A DNA stretch of 64,000 nt from Pedobacter yonginensis (GCF_003173595.1 NZ_QGNZ01000003.1:682001-746000), one strand, 5' to 3'. Counted from the first letter of the stretch, positions 34,498 through 44,244 are shown. Notes: generated by a model from the sequence alone, not told the origin. Made by a program: numbers and translations.

Positions 34498-36324
34498 ATG
34501 AAGATTTACTTTCGTTTATTATCCTTTGCCAAACCAATAGAAAAATTTGCGATACCTTATGTTATCGCAACGCTCCTATCCATTTTATTTGGCACTTTAA
34601 ATCTTGCGTTGTTATCGCCGCTATTCGAAACATTGTTGAATAAAGGATCAAAAACTGATTCGTTAACAGATAAAGCCGTATCATCATTTAACATCCTTGG
34701 CCAGTTTAGGCAGTTTGTAAATGAATCTATTAGCACAGTTGGCCCTGGTAAAACTTTAGGCTACGTTTGCATTGTCATTATTACATCTGTATTACTTTCC
34801 AACCTGTTCAAATACTTCTCTCAAAGATACATGGAAGATTTGCGCGTACATACACTCTTAAATTTACGCAAAACGGTATTTAACAATGTAATGAATTTGC
34901 ATGTTGGCTATTTTAATAATGAGCGCAAGGGAGATATTATTTCAAAAGTTGCTTCAGATGTCCAGGTTGTACAATTTACAGTAACCAACACCTTGCAAGT
35001 GGTTTTTAAAGAACCAGTAACACTAATTGTGTACATCATTCTTTTATTTAACATTTCTGCAAAACTTACCCTATTTTCTCTACTTGTAATTCCTTTTTCT
35101 GCGTTCATAATTAGCAAAATTGTGAAGCGTTTGAAACAACAAGCTAAGGAATCTCATGAATCATTTGCGAAAATGATTGGTTTCCTTGATGAATCTTTAA
35201 GTGGGATAAAAATCATCAAAGCCTTTAATTCTACAGAGCGGGTTAAAGACAAGTTTAACCAAGAAAACATTTTCTATTCGAATTTAACCCGGAAAATGAC
35301 CAGACGCCAGCAATTGGGCTCTCCGGTTTCAGAATTTTTGGGCGTATTGATGGTGGCTGCAATAGTTTGGTACGGTGGCTCACTTATTATTAATAAAGAA
35401 AGCAATGCCTTGGCAGCGGCAGATTTTATTGCCTACATTGCTATTTTCTCTCAAGTAATGCGTCCTGCAAAAGCACTTACTGATTCCTTTAGTGGAATAC
35501 ATTCTGGCATTGCCGCTGGCGAACGTGTTTTAGAATTAATTGATACCGAACCGCAACTCGTAAACAAACCAAATGCTAGGGTTTTAGCTGGCTTTACTAC
35601 CGATTTAACACTAAATCATGTATCTTTCAACTACGGAGAAAAGCAAGTCTTAAAAAGCATCAATATTAACATACCTAAAGGAAAAACAATCGCTTTGGTT
35701 GGTCCATCTGGAGGAGGAAAAAGTACATTGATGGATTTAATTCCCCGCTTCCACGACCCCAAATCTGGTTCAATAAAAATTGATGGAATAGATTATAAAG
35801 ATTTGACCGTAGAAAGCATCCGTTCGCAAATGGGAACGGTTAACCAGGAGTCTTTCCTTTTTAACGATTCTATTTTTAACAACATTGCTTTCGCCAAACC
35901 ACACGCTACCGAAGCGGAGGTAATTGCAGCAGCAAAAATTGCAAATGCCCACGAATTTATCCTGAATACAGAAAACGGTTATCAAACCTTTGTTGGCGAT
36001 CGTGGAAATCGCCTTTCTGGCGGTCAGCGACAACGCGTTTGTATTGCCAGAGCAATTTTGGCTAATCCACCAATTATGCTTTTAGATGAAGCAACATCAG
36101 CGCTGGATACCGAATCAGAGAAATTGGTGCAAGAAGCTTTAAATAACTTGATGAAAAACAGAACGTCTATTGTTATTGCTCATCGGTTAAGCACAATACA
36201 ACATGCTGACCAAATTATAGTGATTGATAAAGGCGAAGTTGTGGAAACGGGTAGCCATTCAGAGTTGTTGGCCAAAAACGGCCTTTACCGAAGATTAATC
36301 GACATGCAAGCTTTTAACGATTAA
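34498..36324 (+). CDS. MsbA-type ABC exporter
   Basis: The 608-residue half-transporter has six membrane helices (about 20-335) and an ATPase domain: Walker A GPSGGGKST (near 400), LSGGQRQRVCIARAIL signature (near 505), IMLLDEATSALDTES Walker B, and the IAHRLST H-loop. Placement between glycosyltransferase genes suggests it flips a lipid-linked glycan or lipid A core, as MsbA does. It differs clearly from the exporter at 3.2 kb. Confidence 0.92.
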   Translation: MKIYFRLLSFAKPIEKFAIPYVIATLLSILFGTLNLALLSPLFETLLNKGSKTDSLTDKAVSSFNILGQFRQFVNESISTVGPGKTLGYVCIVIITSVLLSNLFKYFSQRYMEDLRVHTLLNLRKTVFNNVMNLHVGYFNNERKGDIISKVASDVQVVQFTVTNTLQVVFKEPVTLIVYIILLFNISAKLTLFSLLVIPFSAFIISKIVKRLKQQAKESHESFAKMIGFLDESLSGIKIIKAFNSTERVKDKFNQENIFYSNLTRKMTRRQQLGSPVSEFLGVLMVAAIVWYGGSLIINKESNALAAADFIAYIAIFSQVMRPAKALTDSFSGIHSGIAAGERVLELIDTEPQLVNKPNARVLAGFTTDLTLNHVSFNYGEKQVLKSININIPKGKTIALVGPSGGGKSTLMDLIPRFHDPKSGSIKIDGIDYKDLTVESIRSQMGTVNQESFLFNDSIFNNIAFAKPHATEAEVIAAAKIANAHEFILNTENGYQTFVGDRGNRLSGGQRQRVCIARAILANPPIMLLDEATSALDTESEKLVQEALNNLMKNRTSIVIAHRLSTIQHADQIIVIDKGEVVETGSHSELLAKNGLYRRLIDMQAFND

Positions 36325-36326
36325 AT

Positions 36327-37148
36327 ATGGGTGAGGTTTTGAACATATCCAAATCGATTATCGAGCAAGAATATCCTTTCGAATTTTCTATCTGCACACT
36401 TGTAACCAGAAAAGAAGAGTATGAAGAAATGCTTCAATCCTTCTTGAATAAAGGCTTTGATCAAAAAACCTGCGAGTATCTTCATATAGATAATAGCTCA
36501 GCTTGCACCTTTGATGCGTATAAGGGTTTAAATCAGTTTTTGTTACAAGCCAAAGGAAAGTACATTATTCTTTGCCATCAAGATATCGTCATCCACGATC
36601 ATGATAGGAACCATCTTTTGGCTCAAATTGCGGATATAGACAAAAAAGACAAAAACTGGGGTATTTTGGCTAATGCAGGTGGCGTAAATTTTAAATGGAT
36701 TGCCACAAACTTAACCCAGGGATCGGGCAATGTTATAAAAGAAAAGCGTTTGCCTTTGTTGACTAAAACCGTTGATGAAAATTTTATAATTGCTAAAAAT
36801 AGTGCGAACTTGAGTTTATCTAACGATTTATCGGGTTTTCACATGTATGGTACGGATTTGTGCTTATTAGCAGATATTTTAGGCTTTACAGCCTATGTTA
36901 TCGATTTTAACATTATTCATAAAAGCGATGGCAATGCCGATAAAAGTTTTTACGAATCAAGAAGTAATTTTAAAAAGAAGTACAATCACGCGTTGAGGGG
37001 AAGATTCATGGCGACTACCATAACACGCCTATACATTTCTGGAAACTGGTTTACCTCATGGTTTTATAACTTGCAACCCGTAAAGTTTTTTGTGCGACAA
37101 TATTATAAGGTTTTTCTGCATAAGAAAAGGTATGTTCCAAAATCATAA
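36327..37148 (+). CDS. StrF-like glycosyltransferase
   Basis: The 273-residue protein begins with FSICTLVTRKEEYEEML and has the LCHQDIVIHD motif near residue 90 that replaces the usual DxD, followed by GFHMYGTDLCLLADILGF. This matches the StrF-type branch of GT-A enzymes. It shares the H-(Q/E)-D-x-x-I motif with the gene at 38.1 kb. It starts two bases after the exporter stop codon and is clearly in the same operon. Donor and acceptor are unknown. Confidence 0.75.
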   Translation: MGEVLNISKSIIEQEYPFEFSICTLVTRKEEYEEMLQSFLNKGFDQKTCEYLHIDNSSACTFDAYKGLNQFLLQAKGKYIILCHQDIVIHDHDRNHLLAQIADIDKKDKNWGILANAGGVNFKWIATNLTQGSGNVIKEKRLPLLTKTVDENFIIAKNSANLSLSNDLSGFHMYGTDLCLLADILGFTAYVIDFNIIHKSDGNADKSFYESRSNFKKKYNHALRGRFMATTITRLYISGNWFTSWFYNLQPVKFFVRQYYKVFLHKKRYVPKS

Positions 37149-37155
37149 TTAGTTT

Positions 37156-38103
37156 ATGCATAAAAACTTTCCTCTCGTTTCAATTGCCCTATGTACATAT
37201 AATGGTGAGAAGTTTCTGAGGCAGCAGCTTGAGAGCATCCTGCAACAAACTTATAAAAATATAGAAGTCATCATAATAGATGATTGTTCTACAGATAACA
37301 CAGCAGCCATCATTAATGAGTATGCACAAGAATACCACATAATTAAATTTCTTCAAAACGAACGGAATTTGGGTTTCAGTAAAAATTTCGAAAAAGCAAT
37401 AGAATCATGTACGGGGGAATATCTATGCTTAAGCGATCAAGATGATATATGGGAAAAAAATAAAGTAGAGCAATTATACAAGAACATTGATAATCATGCT
37501 TTGATTTACCACGACTCTGACTTTATAGATGAAAGCGATCAGCGGATTGGAGAAGAAAGTATGTTTACCCGATACAATATGTATGAAGGCAGTAGTGCCC
37601 TTCCCTTAATCTTGTCCAATTGCATTTCAGGTCATGCCACAATGTTTTCAAAAAAACTATTGCCTTACCTACTACCTTTTGACAAAAGATTTTATCATGA
37701 TTGGTGGCTTGCCTACGTAGCTTTCAACATTGGAAGTGTAAAGTACCTAAATCAAATTTTGGTTCATTATCGCCAACATGAAAGTAGCATAACGGATAAC
37801 CTTAACATTAAGGTTAAAAGTTTGGATATATCGTCAGAAAATAGGATTGCCGTAAATCTTAATTGGTTAGAAAAATGTAGTCTTTTCGTGGCAAATAAAG
37901 AACCTATATTGATAAACAAGGCCTTTACCTTGTTTTCGAATATCCAAAAAGGTAAAAGTAGGGTTGAATTGTTTTTATTTATCATTACCTATTATGATCT
38001 TCTATTTCACATCATTAGTAAACCAAAAGGTTTATTAAGCAAGATAAATTACGCCCGCAAAATTGCCTTTTCTATAAATCCTCCCTTTAGAAACGATAGT
38101 TAA
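37156..38103 (+). CDS. Glycosyltransferase family 2
   Basis: The 315-residue enzyme shows VSIALCTYNGEKFLRQQLESIL, IDDCSTDNTAAII, NLGFSKNFEKAI, and CLSDQDDIWEKNKVEQL as the donor-site motif. The later FYHDWWLAYVAFNIG and VHYRQHESSIT segments are typical of rhamnosyltransferase-like members. It is a paralog of the minus-strand gene at 39.0 kb, with the same order of motifs. Its stop overlaps the convergent gene's stop in TTAA. Confidence 0.9.
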   Translation: MHKNFPLVSIALCTYNGEKFLRQQLESILQQTYKNIEVIIIDDCSTDNTAAIINEYAQEYHIIKFLQNERNLGFSKNFEKAIESCTGEYLCLSDQDDIWEKNKVEQLYKNIDNHALIYHDSDFIDESDQRIGEESMFTRYNMYEGSSALPLILSNCISGHATMFSKKLLPYLLPFDKRFYHDWWLAYVAFNIGSVKYLNQILVHYRQHESSITDNLNIKVKSLDISSENRIAVNLNWLEKCSLFVANKEPILINKAFTLFSNIQKGKSRVELFLFIITYYDLLFHIISKPKGLLSKINYARKIAFSINPPFRNDS

Positions 38104-38975
38104 CTTTTACGATTTAAACTGAGGTAAGTAGTTAACTTTAAAAGGAGTAGGAAGCTTATTTTTTTTATGCCCTGCGTTTTCCAAATTGTTTTAAACAGGA
38201 TCAATTTTGGAATTCCATAAGTCAAGGCTTTACGAATAAAATCCTTAAATGTTCTCTTCTCAACACTCAATTGTTCTTCCTTATCAAAGCCACGAATGTT
38301 AATTGGCAGACTTTTATCCCATTTGTTGTGAAACTTTAATATTTCCTCAATCCATTTTCTGTCAAACTTCCCTTCAGAAAAATGATGAAGTAATATGTCA
38401 AATCTTACATTTATATCATAATTCTGATATACTTGCATGGAAAAATCAAGATCATATCCATGAAAATGCTTAAAAGTTTTCTCGTCGAACGGAAACCGAT
38501 TTGCGATATCCTTTTTCGTACAGAACCAAACGCCGTCAACGCAAGCAACATTTGAAAATACCTCGTTTAAAGGGTTTTTAAGGTGATGTATTTTTTCCTT
38601 TTCTGCAAATTTAAAAGTTTGGATAATGTTTGTCCTTTCAACATCGGTAGCATTACAATGCCAGCCAGATGGGCTCAACGCCTTATAAGTTGTACCTGCT
38701 ATACCTAGTAATCCTAATTTTGGATTCTGCTTAAAAGCGCGATTAACAATATCTCCCCAATTCTCTGTTTTTATATCAACGTCTTCGTGCATAAAACACA
38801 GCAAATCAAACTTCGATTTTTGAACCCCTAGATTGTAAATCTCACATAAGCCTTTTGATCCATCTGAATTGTCAAATGCAATAATCTCGCATTCAACTCC
38901 GATGGTTTGTTTAATATTTTGTTTAACATGAAACAACAGTTGCTCGCTTAAGGAAGCTATAATAATAGATATCAT
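38100..38975 (-). CDS. StrF-like glycosyltransferase
   Basis: The 291-residue protein has a GT-A fold start (MISIIIASLSEQLLFHVKQN), CEIIAFDNSDGSKGLCEIYN, and the LLCFMHEDVDIKTENWGD motif near residue 77, then VDGVWFCTKK and FHGYDLDFSMQVYQ. This is the StrF branch and a distant relative of the 36.3 kb gene. It is convergent with the plus-strand half of the locus. The direction reversal splits the locus into two transcription units. Confidence 0.85.
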   Translation of the reverse strand: MISIIIASLSEQLLFHVKQNIKQTIGVECEIIAFDNSDGSKGLCEIYNLGVQKSKFDLLCFMHEDVDIKTENWGDIVNRAFKQNPKLGLLGIAGTTYKALSPSGWHCNATDVERTNIIQTFKFAEKEKIHHLKNPLNEVFSNVACVDGVWFCTKKDIANRFPFDEKTFKHFHGYDLDFSMQVYQNYDINVRFDILLHHFSEGKFDRKWIEEILKFHNKWDKSLPINIRGFDKEEQLSVEKRTFKDFIRKALTYGIPKLILFKTIWKTQGIKKISFLLLLKLTTYLSLNRKS

Positions 38976-39025
38976 TGTCTCAAAAATAAAACAAATTAGC
39001 TGCTATTTCGGAAATATGAAATTTT

Positions 39026-39997
39026 TCACAAAAATTGTGATTTAGCCATAGATTTTTTGACATTTAATACCTCCTGAACAAAAATCTTTGCTTTTAACAT
39101 TCTAGTTTTACTCAATAATTTCCTTTTTTTATCAAATGGAAACAGGTCGTTATAATTAATATAAATAAATAATATCCATCTAAGTAATGATTTCGCACAA
39201 ATCGTTTCATACATATTTACCAGCTTTTCGATGAAGAGTTTGTCACTTTGCTTTAGTGCTAATATTTCTTTGAAACACCTTAATTCAGTTAAAGTAGATT
39301 TATAATTAATCCATGCTAAATTATTCCTTGCACTCGTTGGACCAACGAGGCTTTTTTGTATCACGGAATCCTTATGCACACGATAGCTTGTTAAATTGAG
39401 ATTCAAAAATTTTATCTTTTTATAATAAAGAGCCCTAAATCCAATAAACCAATCATAATAGCCTGATTCTGGTAATGGAATGATAAATGAGGCAAAGCCT
39501 TTAGAAAAAAGGCAAGTATGGCCAGTAACGAAATTTCTGAGCAGAATTGATTTGAAACCAAAACCTTCAATATTAAATGATTGAGGGAGAAGTTCTTTTC
39601 CGATGGGTATATCATTTGAATCTATCAGCTCAGAGTTCGAAAAAATCAGGTGATTTTCTCCGATGTTACGAACAAGTAATTCAATTTTATCTAAAGCCCA
39701 GATATCGTCTTGATCGCAGATTGCAATAAAATCACCCTTAGCGAAAGAAATTCCCCTTTCAAAATTTTTGTTAAATCCAATATTGGTTTCATTGGTGTAT
39801 ATTTTAAAGAAAGGATAATCTCTATACCCATCCAGAACCTCCAAAGTAGCATCTGTCGAAAAATCATCAACTACAATAATTTCAAGGTTCTTATATGATT
39901 GATTAACTAGCGTATCCAGCTGGCGATTGAGGTAGGGGCCGGCATTATAGGTACAAACTACGATAGATACTAATGGCAAGTTTAAATTATTCATCAT
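39026..39997 (-). CDS. Glycosyltransferase family 2
   Basis: The 323-residue product has VSIVVCTYNAGPYLNRQLDTLV, VVDDFSTDATLEVL, NIGFNKNFERGI and AICDQDDIWALDKIELL. It is a paralog of the 37.2 kb enzyme, with matching FVTGHTCLFSKGFASFIIPLP and SYRVHKDSVI regions. Start at ATG 39997 (or the adjacent 39994) is preferred over the longer frame from 40063, since GT2 enzymes begin just before the first strand. It is divergent from the acyltransferase gene. Confidence 0.88.
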   Translation of the reverse strand: MMNNLNLPLVSIVVCTYNAGPYLNRQLDTLVNQSYKNLEIIVVDDFSTDATLEVLDGYRDYPFFKIYTNETNIGFNKNFERGISFAKGDFIAICDQDDIWALDKIELLVRNIGENHLIFSNSELIDSNDIPIGKELLPQSFNIEGFGFKSILLRNFVTGHTCLFSKGFASFIIPLPESGYYDWFIGFRALYYKKIKFLNLNLTSYRVHKDSVIQKSLVGPTSARNNLAWINYKSTLTELRCFKEILALKQSDKLFIEKLVNMYETICAKSLLRWILFIYINYNDLFPFDKKRKLLSKTRMLKAKIFVQEVLNVKKSMAKSQFL

Positions 39998-40117
39998 ATC
40001 GAAAGTAACAATTCTATTTATAAAACCTCCCAAATTAAACCAAAACAATGATTTATGCTCCAATTACCCAAAACCTAATCCAATTTATGAAGTCAAGTTG
40101 CTATCATTGCAAGAAAT

Positions 40118-41200
40118 ATGTCTGAAACCATCCAAAAACAAAAGGTGAACTATGACTTCATAGATTCGCTTAGATTCATAGCCATAATAACAATTGTTAT
40201 AGAACACAGTTATTTATGGCCATCATTTGTTTATTTTCAAACTCAAAGTGAACAAATTATTCAAACCATTACGATGGTATTCTTCAAATTTGGCACCATC
40301 ACATTTTATATACTTGCTGGTTTTTTAATTGGAGACAAAATACACACCACAAGTTCACTGACATATTTAAAGCGCAGATTTGATGGAACTTTTAAACCAT
40401 GGCTGTTTTGGATTGTGGTTTTTCTTGTTCTTATTTATGCAGATTTTGCTGTAATATATTTCAAGGGTGGTGATGTTCCAGCTTTTGAAAATCCATTTTC
40501 TTTTTTCTGGGAAAAAATAAAATACATTATTGTCGAAACTAGCTTTTGGTTCATTTTAAACTTTCTGGGCAGTATTTCGATTTTACTAGTTTTCAGGAAA
40601 TTTCTCTACAAATACTGGCTGGGTGTCTTTCTGTTTGCTTGCTCAGTGTTTTATTCTATAAACCTATATTTTGAATGGATTCCTACAAGGCACACAACCG
40701 CAATTTTAGGTTTTGTATTCTATTTGTGGCTAGGTGTTATCATGCACAAGAATTATAGTCAGTTTGATAGTTGGATAAAAAGGATACGGATGCTTCCATT
40801 AATCATATTTGTGGCTTTAACTTTTTTCTTCTCTTGTTGGGAAAGTTTATCGATAATGAATTCTGGATCTACTGTAGATCCGTACAATACGCTTAAAATC
40901 ACCAATATAGTCTACTCCCTTACTTCATTTTTATTATTGTATAAGGTAGGAAACATAAAATGGATAAATAAGTTAAATCCTAGAAGTTCAACCTACGGCG
41001 TTCATCTAATTCATTATATTATAATTGCACAGATTTTACCACTTATTTTTAGGCCACTTCACATCACACCAGATGGAAAATCTTCTTTCGATTTAGTTTT
41101 AATTCAGTATGGAAGATTTTTATTTACCTATTTGGTTAGTTATCTTCTAGTTTATTTAATTAATAAAATCGAAAGAATCAAGTGGATTGTTGGGCAGTAG
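40118..41200 (+). CDS. Acyltransferase family 3 membrane protein
   Basis: The 360-residue protein has about ten membrane helices and the Acyl_transf_3 N-terminus DSLRFIAIITIVIEHSYLW with the catalytic-type His. The FGTITFYILAGFLIGDKI and YLKRRFDGTFKPWLFWIVVF segments follow the family pattern. Members O-acetylate or otherwise acylate surface glycans, which fits its position beside glycosyltransferase genes. It appears to be transcribed alone. Confidence 0.88.
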   Translation: MSETIQKQKVNYDFIDSLRFIAIITIVIEHSYLWPSFVYFQTQSEQIIQTITMVFFKFGTITFYILAGFLIGDKIHTTSSLTYLKRRFDGTFKPWLFWIVVFLVLIYADFAVIYFKGGDVPAFENPFSFFWEKIKYIIVETSFWFILNFLGSISILLVFRKFLYKYWLGVFLFACSVFYSINLYFEWIPTRHTTAILGFVFYLWLGVIMHKNYSQFDSWIKRIRMLPLIIFVALTFFFSCWESLSIMNSGSTVDPYNTLKITNIVYSLTSFLLLYKVGNIKWINKLNPRSSTYGVHLIHYIIIAQILPLIFRPLHITPDGKSSFDLVLIQYGRFLFTYLVSYLLVYLINKIERIKWIVGQ

Positions 41201-41252
41201 ATTTGAATTGAACATTATATTCTAAATCCATCATATGTGTTTTTTTAAAAAC

Positions 41253-41283
41253 CCCTTGTCAGCCAAGATGTAGTTGACAAGGG
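41253..41283 (-). terminator. Terminator between acyltransferase and secreted repeat protein
   Basis: CCCTTGTCA (41253-41261) and TGACAAGGG (41275-41283) form a 9-bp stem with a 13-base loop. On the minus strand it is followed by GTTTTTAAAA, so it fits a terminator for the lipoprotein/repeat-protein operon ending at 41350. It may also stop the convergent acyltransferase transcript. Confidence 0.7.
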
Positions 41284-41349
41284 ATTTGGTTCTTAAATTC
41301 TGCCTTCCTTATTATTAACTTAATATTAATTGGATAGAATCTAACTTAA

Positions 41350-42519
41350 CTAAAGTAATGTATTTCCAAGAACATAGCCAGCTGTACCATTTATGTTCTG
41401 AACCTTTGACAAGTCGAAACTGTATTTATTTACGACATCCATATTACTTACATACATCAAAACATTACCATCTTGTAAATACACTCTCCCAGTTGTCACA
41501 TCATTTACCAATCTCGAACCTAAGCGTAAACTTGCACCCACCGGAAAAGGTATTGCATCCATATAGCCAGTATTAATGATTGATGCGTTGACATTAAAAA
41601 TTGAGGTATAGGTCTCATATTTCTCAATATGCCTAGCAACACCTCCAATAACTGTATAAAGTTTTCCATCATTGGATCTTACAAGAGATCCCTCAACTAC
41701 TGACTTCAAGATCATTTTTTCACCAATCTCATATCCTTGAGTATTCGGGATGGTTGGTAAGTTACTTAATTTAAAACTATACATATTAGCGACTTCGGGG
41801 CTAATTATATGCCTTAATCGTTTAATTTCCTTATAACCATTTTTTAGAGATAAAGACCAAATGGTTTCCTCAAAATAGACTTTGCCGTCAAATGGTGTAG
41901 AAACTAATCTCGCTGTTGCTACAATTTCTGAACCAATTTTATTGGAATAAGGCTGTGTAGGCCGAATTATAGGTGGGTTGTTAATAAATATCTTATTCAT
42001 TGTAACGGGAGATAAGATATGCCTCAGAAGCCCATCCATAACGATGTAAACCTTATCGTTCTGTTGAATTAATGTTCCTTCCGTTAATGTAATCGTAGGT
42101 GGAATATAAGGAACCGTGTTGGTAGAAGATATTTGCTTTCCTTTATCATTACCGTAATCTACTTTAACCATAATCTTCGCATTCGGCTCATACTTTGGAT
42201 AGGTTAAGACTAAACTTGAATTAATTGTGGAATTATTGAAACTTTCGCTATTAATCTCCCTTTTTGCTATTTGCATTTGTTTACCCGCAACATCATAAAT
42301 GAAATAAATCACAGCGTATACGCTCTCGTAAGTACCATTACTGTTAACTCCTCTTGTCATTTGCAGAGTGAAGTCAACCTTGGTTTCGGTTTGCGTATTT
42401 AAAACAATGCTATTTAATCCAGCATCAAAAGGTCTAGTCGGAGCTATTGTAAACGATACACTGGCTAAGGAAACTTTAGTTAAAGTAAATGCCAACATGA
42501 ATATTACTAATTTTTTCAT
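41350..42519 (-). CDS. Secreted protein with four VY-x-RHI-type repeats
   Basis: The 389-residue protein has a signal peptide (about 1-19) and a beta-rich N-terminal domain to about residue 140. Four degenerate repeats of roughly 60-70 residues follow. Each starts with a G-x-L(I/V) strand and a KVY strand, at about 148 (GTLIQQNDKVYIV), 203 (ARLVSTPFDGKVYF), 277 (GSLVRSNDGKLYTV) and 336 (SRLVNDVTTGRVYL). Three of them continue into an RHI or YVS turn before a Phe-ending helix. Similar repeats occur in secreted bacterial proteins with unknown ligands. A lipoprotein gene lies 5 bases upstream. Confidence 0.7.
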   Translation of the reverse strand: MKKLVIFMLAFTLTKVSLASVSFTIAPTRPFDAGLNSIVLNTQTETKVDFTLQMTRGVNSNGTYESVYAVIYFIYDVAGKQMQIAKREINSESFNNSTINSSLVLTYPKYEPNAKIMVKVDYGNDKGKQISSTNTVPYIPPTITLTEGTLIQQNDKVYIVMDGLLRHILSPVTMNKIFINNPPIIRPTQPYSNKIGSEIVATARLVSTPFDGKVYFEETIWSLSLKNGYKEIKRLRHIISPEVANMYSFKLSNLPTIPNTQGYEIGEKMILKSVVEGSLVRSNDGKLYTVIGGVARHIEKYETYTSIFNVNASIINTGYMDAIPFPVGASLRLGSRLVNDVTTGRVYLQDGNVLMYVSNMDVVNKYSFDLSKVQNINGTAGYVLGNTLL

Positions 42520-42524
42520 AGGTT

Positions 42525-42839
42525 TTATTCTTTATGGTATTTAGTATAGGTTTCATAACTCAATTTAATTTGTTGATACTCATCTTTAATTTGAGTTTGC
42601 GGTATAGAGAAAGTTTTATCACTAACATTGAAAATGATTCTACCTGTATCTACACCAATAATTTTGGAGTAATACTGCTTGACTACTTTGAACTCTTCAG
42701 GCGAGATATTATCTGGTAATTTCTCATAAGTTTTTACCTCCTCTGACAGGGAGGGTTTGGAGTCTTTTTTACAGCTCCCCAAAGCGATGCAAGCAATACA
42801 TGTAAAGAATGTTGCTTTTAATAAATTACGTATTATCAT
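42525..42839 (-). CDS. Small lipoprotein
   Basis: The 104-residue product has a lipoprotein signal peptide with lipobox LGSC (Cys at about residue 23), followed by KKDSKPS. The Lys after Cys and absence of a surface-export acidic motif leave its side of the membrane open. The mature part is charged and has no recognised domain. It is 5 bases upstream of the repeat protein gene and so probably cotranscribed with it. Confidence 0.75.
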   Translation of the reverse strand: MIIRNLLKATFFTCIACIALGSCKKDSKPSLSEEVKTYEKLPDNISPEEFKVVKQYYSKIIGVDTGRIIFNVSDKTFSIPQTQIKDEYQQIKLSYETYTKYHKE

Positions 42840-42962
42840 AATATTTTTTCTACAAAAAAACCAACTTTAAAAGTTATTTTTGACAATCCCTAGTTATCAT
42901 TATTTAGTGATTAATGATACATATTTGAAGCTAAAAACACACTAAAATTAGCGCTCTTCACG

Positions 42963-43208
42963 ATGTTAGATATAGGGATTACTTTGAGAAAACTTAGAGA
43001 TAAGAATGGATATACGCAACAATATGTTGCAAATTATGTTGGAATTAGCAGGGTTGCTTACCGCAAATGGGAAAATAATGAGGTGGATTTCTCTGTTTCC
43101 CAGCTGGCTAGAATTGCAGAATTGTATTGTGTTGCACTCGAAGAAATAATAGAAATTTCAAGGCATTCTAAAAAATTAAAGGAAGCCCACACTCATCTGC
43201 ACTTTTAA
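42963..43208 (+). CDS. XRE family transcriptional regulator
   Basis: The 81-residue protein is a single helix-turn-helix domain: DIGITLRKLRDKNGYTQQYV, then VGISRVAYRKWENNEVDFSV as the recognition region. It has no effector domain. It is divergent from the lipoprotein/repeat-protein operon with 123 bases between, so it could control that operon. That link is inference from position. Confidence 0.85.
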   Translation: MLDIGITLRKLRDKNGYTQQYVANYVGISRVAYRKWENNEVDFSVSQLARIAELYCVALEEIIEISRHSKKLKEAHTHLHF

Positions 43209-43218
43209 TATATCAATA

Positions 43219-44244
43219 CTATAATCTGTTTTTCCTTTCACTCGAACCCCTTACATTTAATACTGCGGGCAATACAATTTGCCTGTTAACAGTGGTTTTC
43301 GTAGATGCGTTCAACCTCGAAAGCAGAATCTTCATAATGTTCTCGGCAATGGCTTCTAAAGGTTGGGCAATGGCTGTGACTGGCGGGTCGCAAAACTCTA
43401 ACAATTCAAAATCATCAAAAGAAACTACGGCCAAATCATCAAAAATTTGGAGGCCCATTTGTCTAAATGCTCTTAAACCATCCATGCAAATGTAGTTGGC
43501 GGCAAATATTATGGCGTCACATTGCTTTTCTTTAGATAGGAAATCTGTTACTTTCTGAATAGAATCTGAAGAGTTTTGATAAGGAATTTTTAGGGTAAGC
43601 ATCTGTAGATTATTCTTGCTAATGGCAAGTTCGTATCCAGAAAGGCGATCGATCATCTGCTGTTGCTCCGTCTCGATCGTTACAAAAGCAATATTTTTGT
43701 AGCCATTATCGATTAAATGCTGAGTTGCCTTTTCGGTACTGCCTTGATTATCGATTATAACATAATCAGTTTTCAAATCTGGTACATAACGATCGAAAAG
43801 TACGACTGGAGCGTTTGTTTGTACCAATTTCTTAATCTCGTCTTCCAACCCTTCGGGCAAGGCCATAATGTAGCCGTCAACATGTCGATCTCTAAAAATC
43901 TGCAATAATTCAATGGCTTTTTGCGTGCTGTTTCGTGAACTGCTAAATAATATCTTATAGCCTTTTTCGGAGGCTTTTTCATCGATTAGACGGGCAATAC
44001 CTGAAAAAAATGGCTCGGAAATATCGTCAACCAAAAATCCAATAATTTTTGTTTTGCCAGTACGTAAACTTTGTGCGAGCGAGTTGGGCTGATAATCCAG
44101 TTCTGCAACGAGATCCAAAACTCTTTTGATAGAGGCATCACTTATATTGTTCTCTTTAGCCTTACCATTTATTACAAATGATACGGTTGTAATGGACATA
44201 TTGAGCTGATTAGCAATATCTTTTAGCAGAACTTTCTTCTTCAT
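43219..44244 (-). CDS. LacI family transcriptional regulator
   Basis: The 341-residue regulator has an N-terminal LacI HTH (LLKDIANQLNMSITTVSFVING), the hinge helix YQPNSLAQSLRTGKTKIIGFLV, and a periplasmic-binding-like sensor domain (IFRDRHVDGYIMALPEG, VLFDRYVPD, AVVSFDDFEL, PPVTAIAQPLEAI). It probably senses a sugar or sugar-like ligand, but no sugar-use genes are adjacent. Its nearest upstream neighbour is the tRNA-like RNA unit. Confidence 0.92.
   Translation of the reverse strand: MKKKVLLKDIANQLNMSITTVSFVINGKAKENNISDASIKRVLDLVAELDYQPNSLAQSLRTGKTKIIGFLVDDISEPFFSGIARLIDEKASEKGYKILFSSSRNSTQKAIELLQIFRDRHVDGYIMALPEGLEDEIKKLVQTNAPVVLFDRYVPDLKTDYVIIDNQGSTEKATQHLIDNGYKNIAFVTIETEQQQMIDRLSGYELAISKNNLQMLTLKIPYQNSSDSIQKVTDFLSKEKQCDAIIFAANYICMDGLRAFRQMGLQIFDDLAVVSFDDFELLEFCDPPVTAIAQPLEAIAENIMKILLSRLNASTKTTVNRQIVLPAVLNVRGSSERKNRL

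Noticed and set aside
36327..43208. Recently acquired genomic island
   Set aside because: The glycan locus looks somewhat A+T-richer, but no integrase, tRNA attachment site or flanking direct repeat was found, so transfer cannot be supported.
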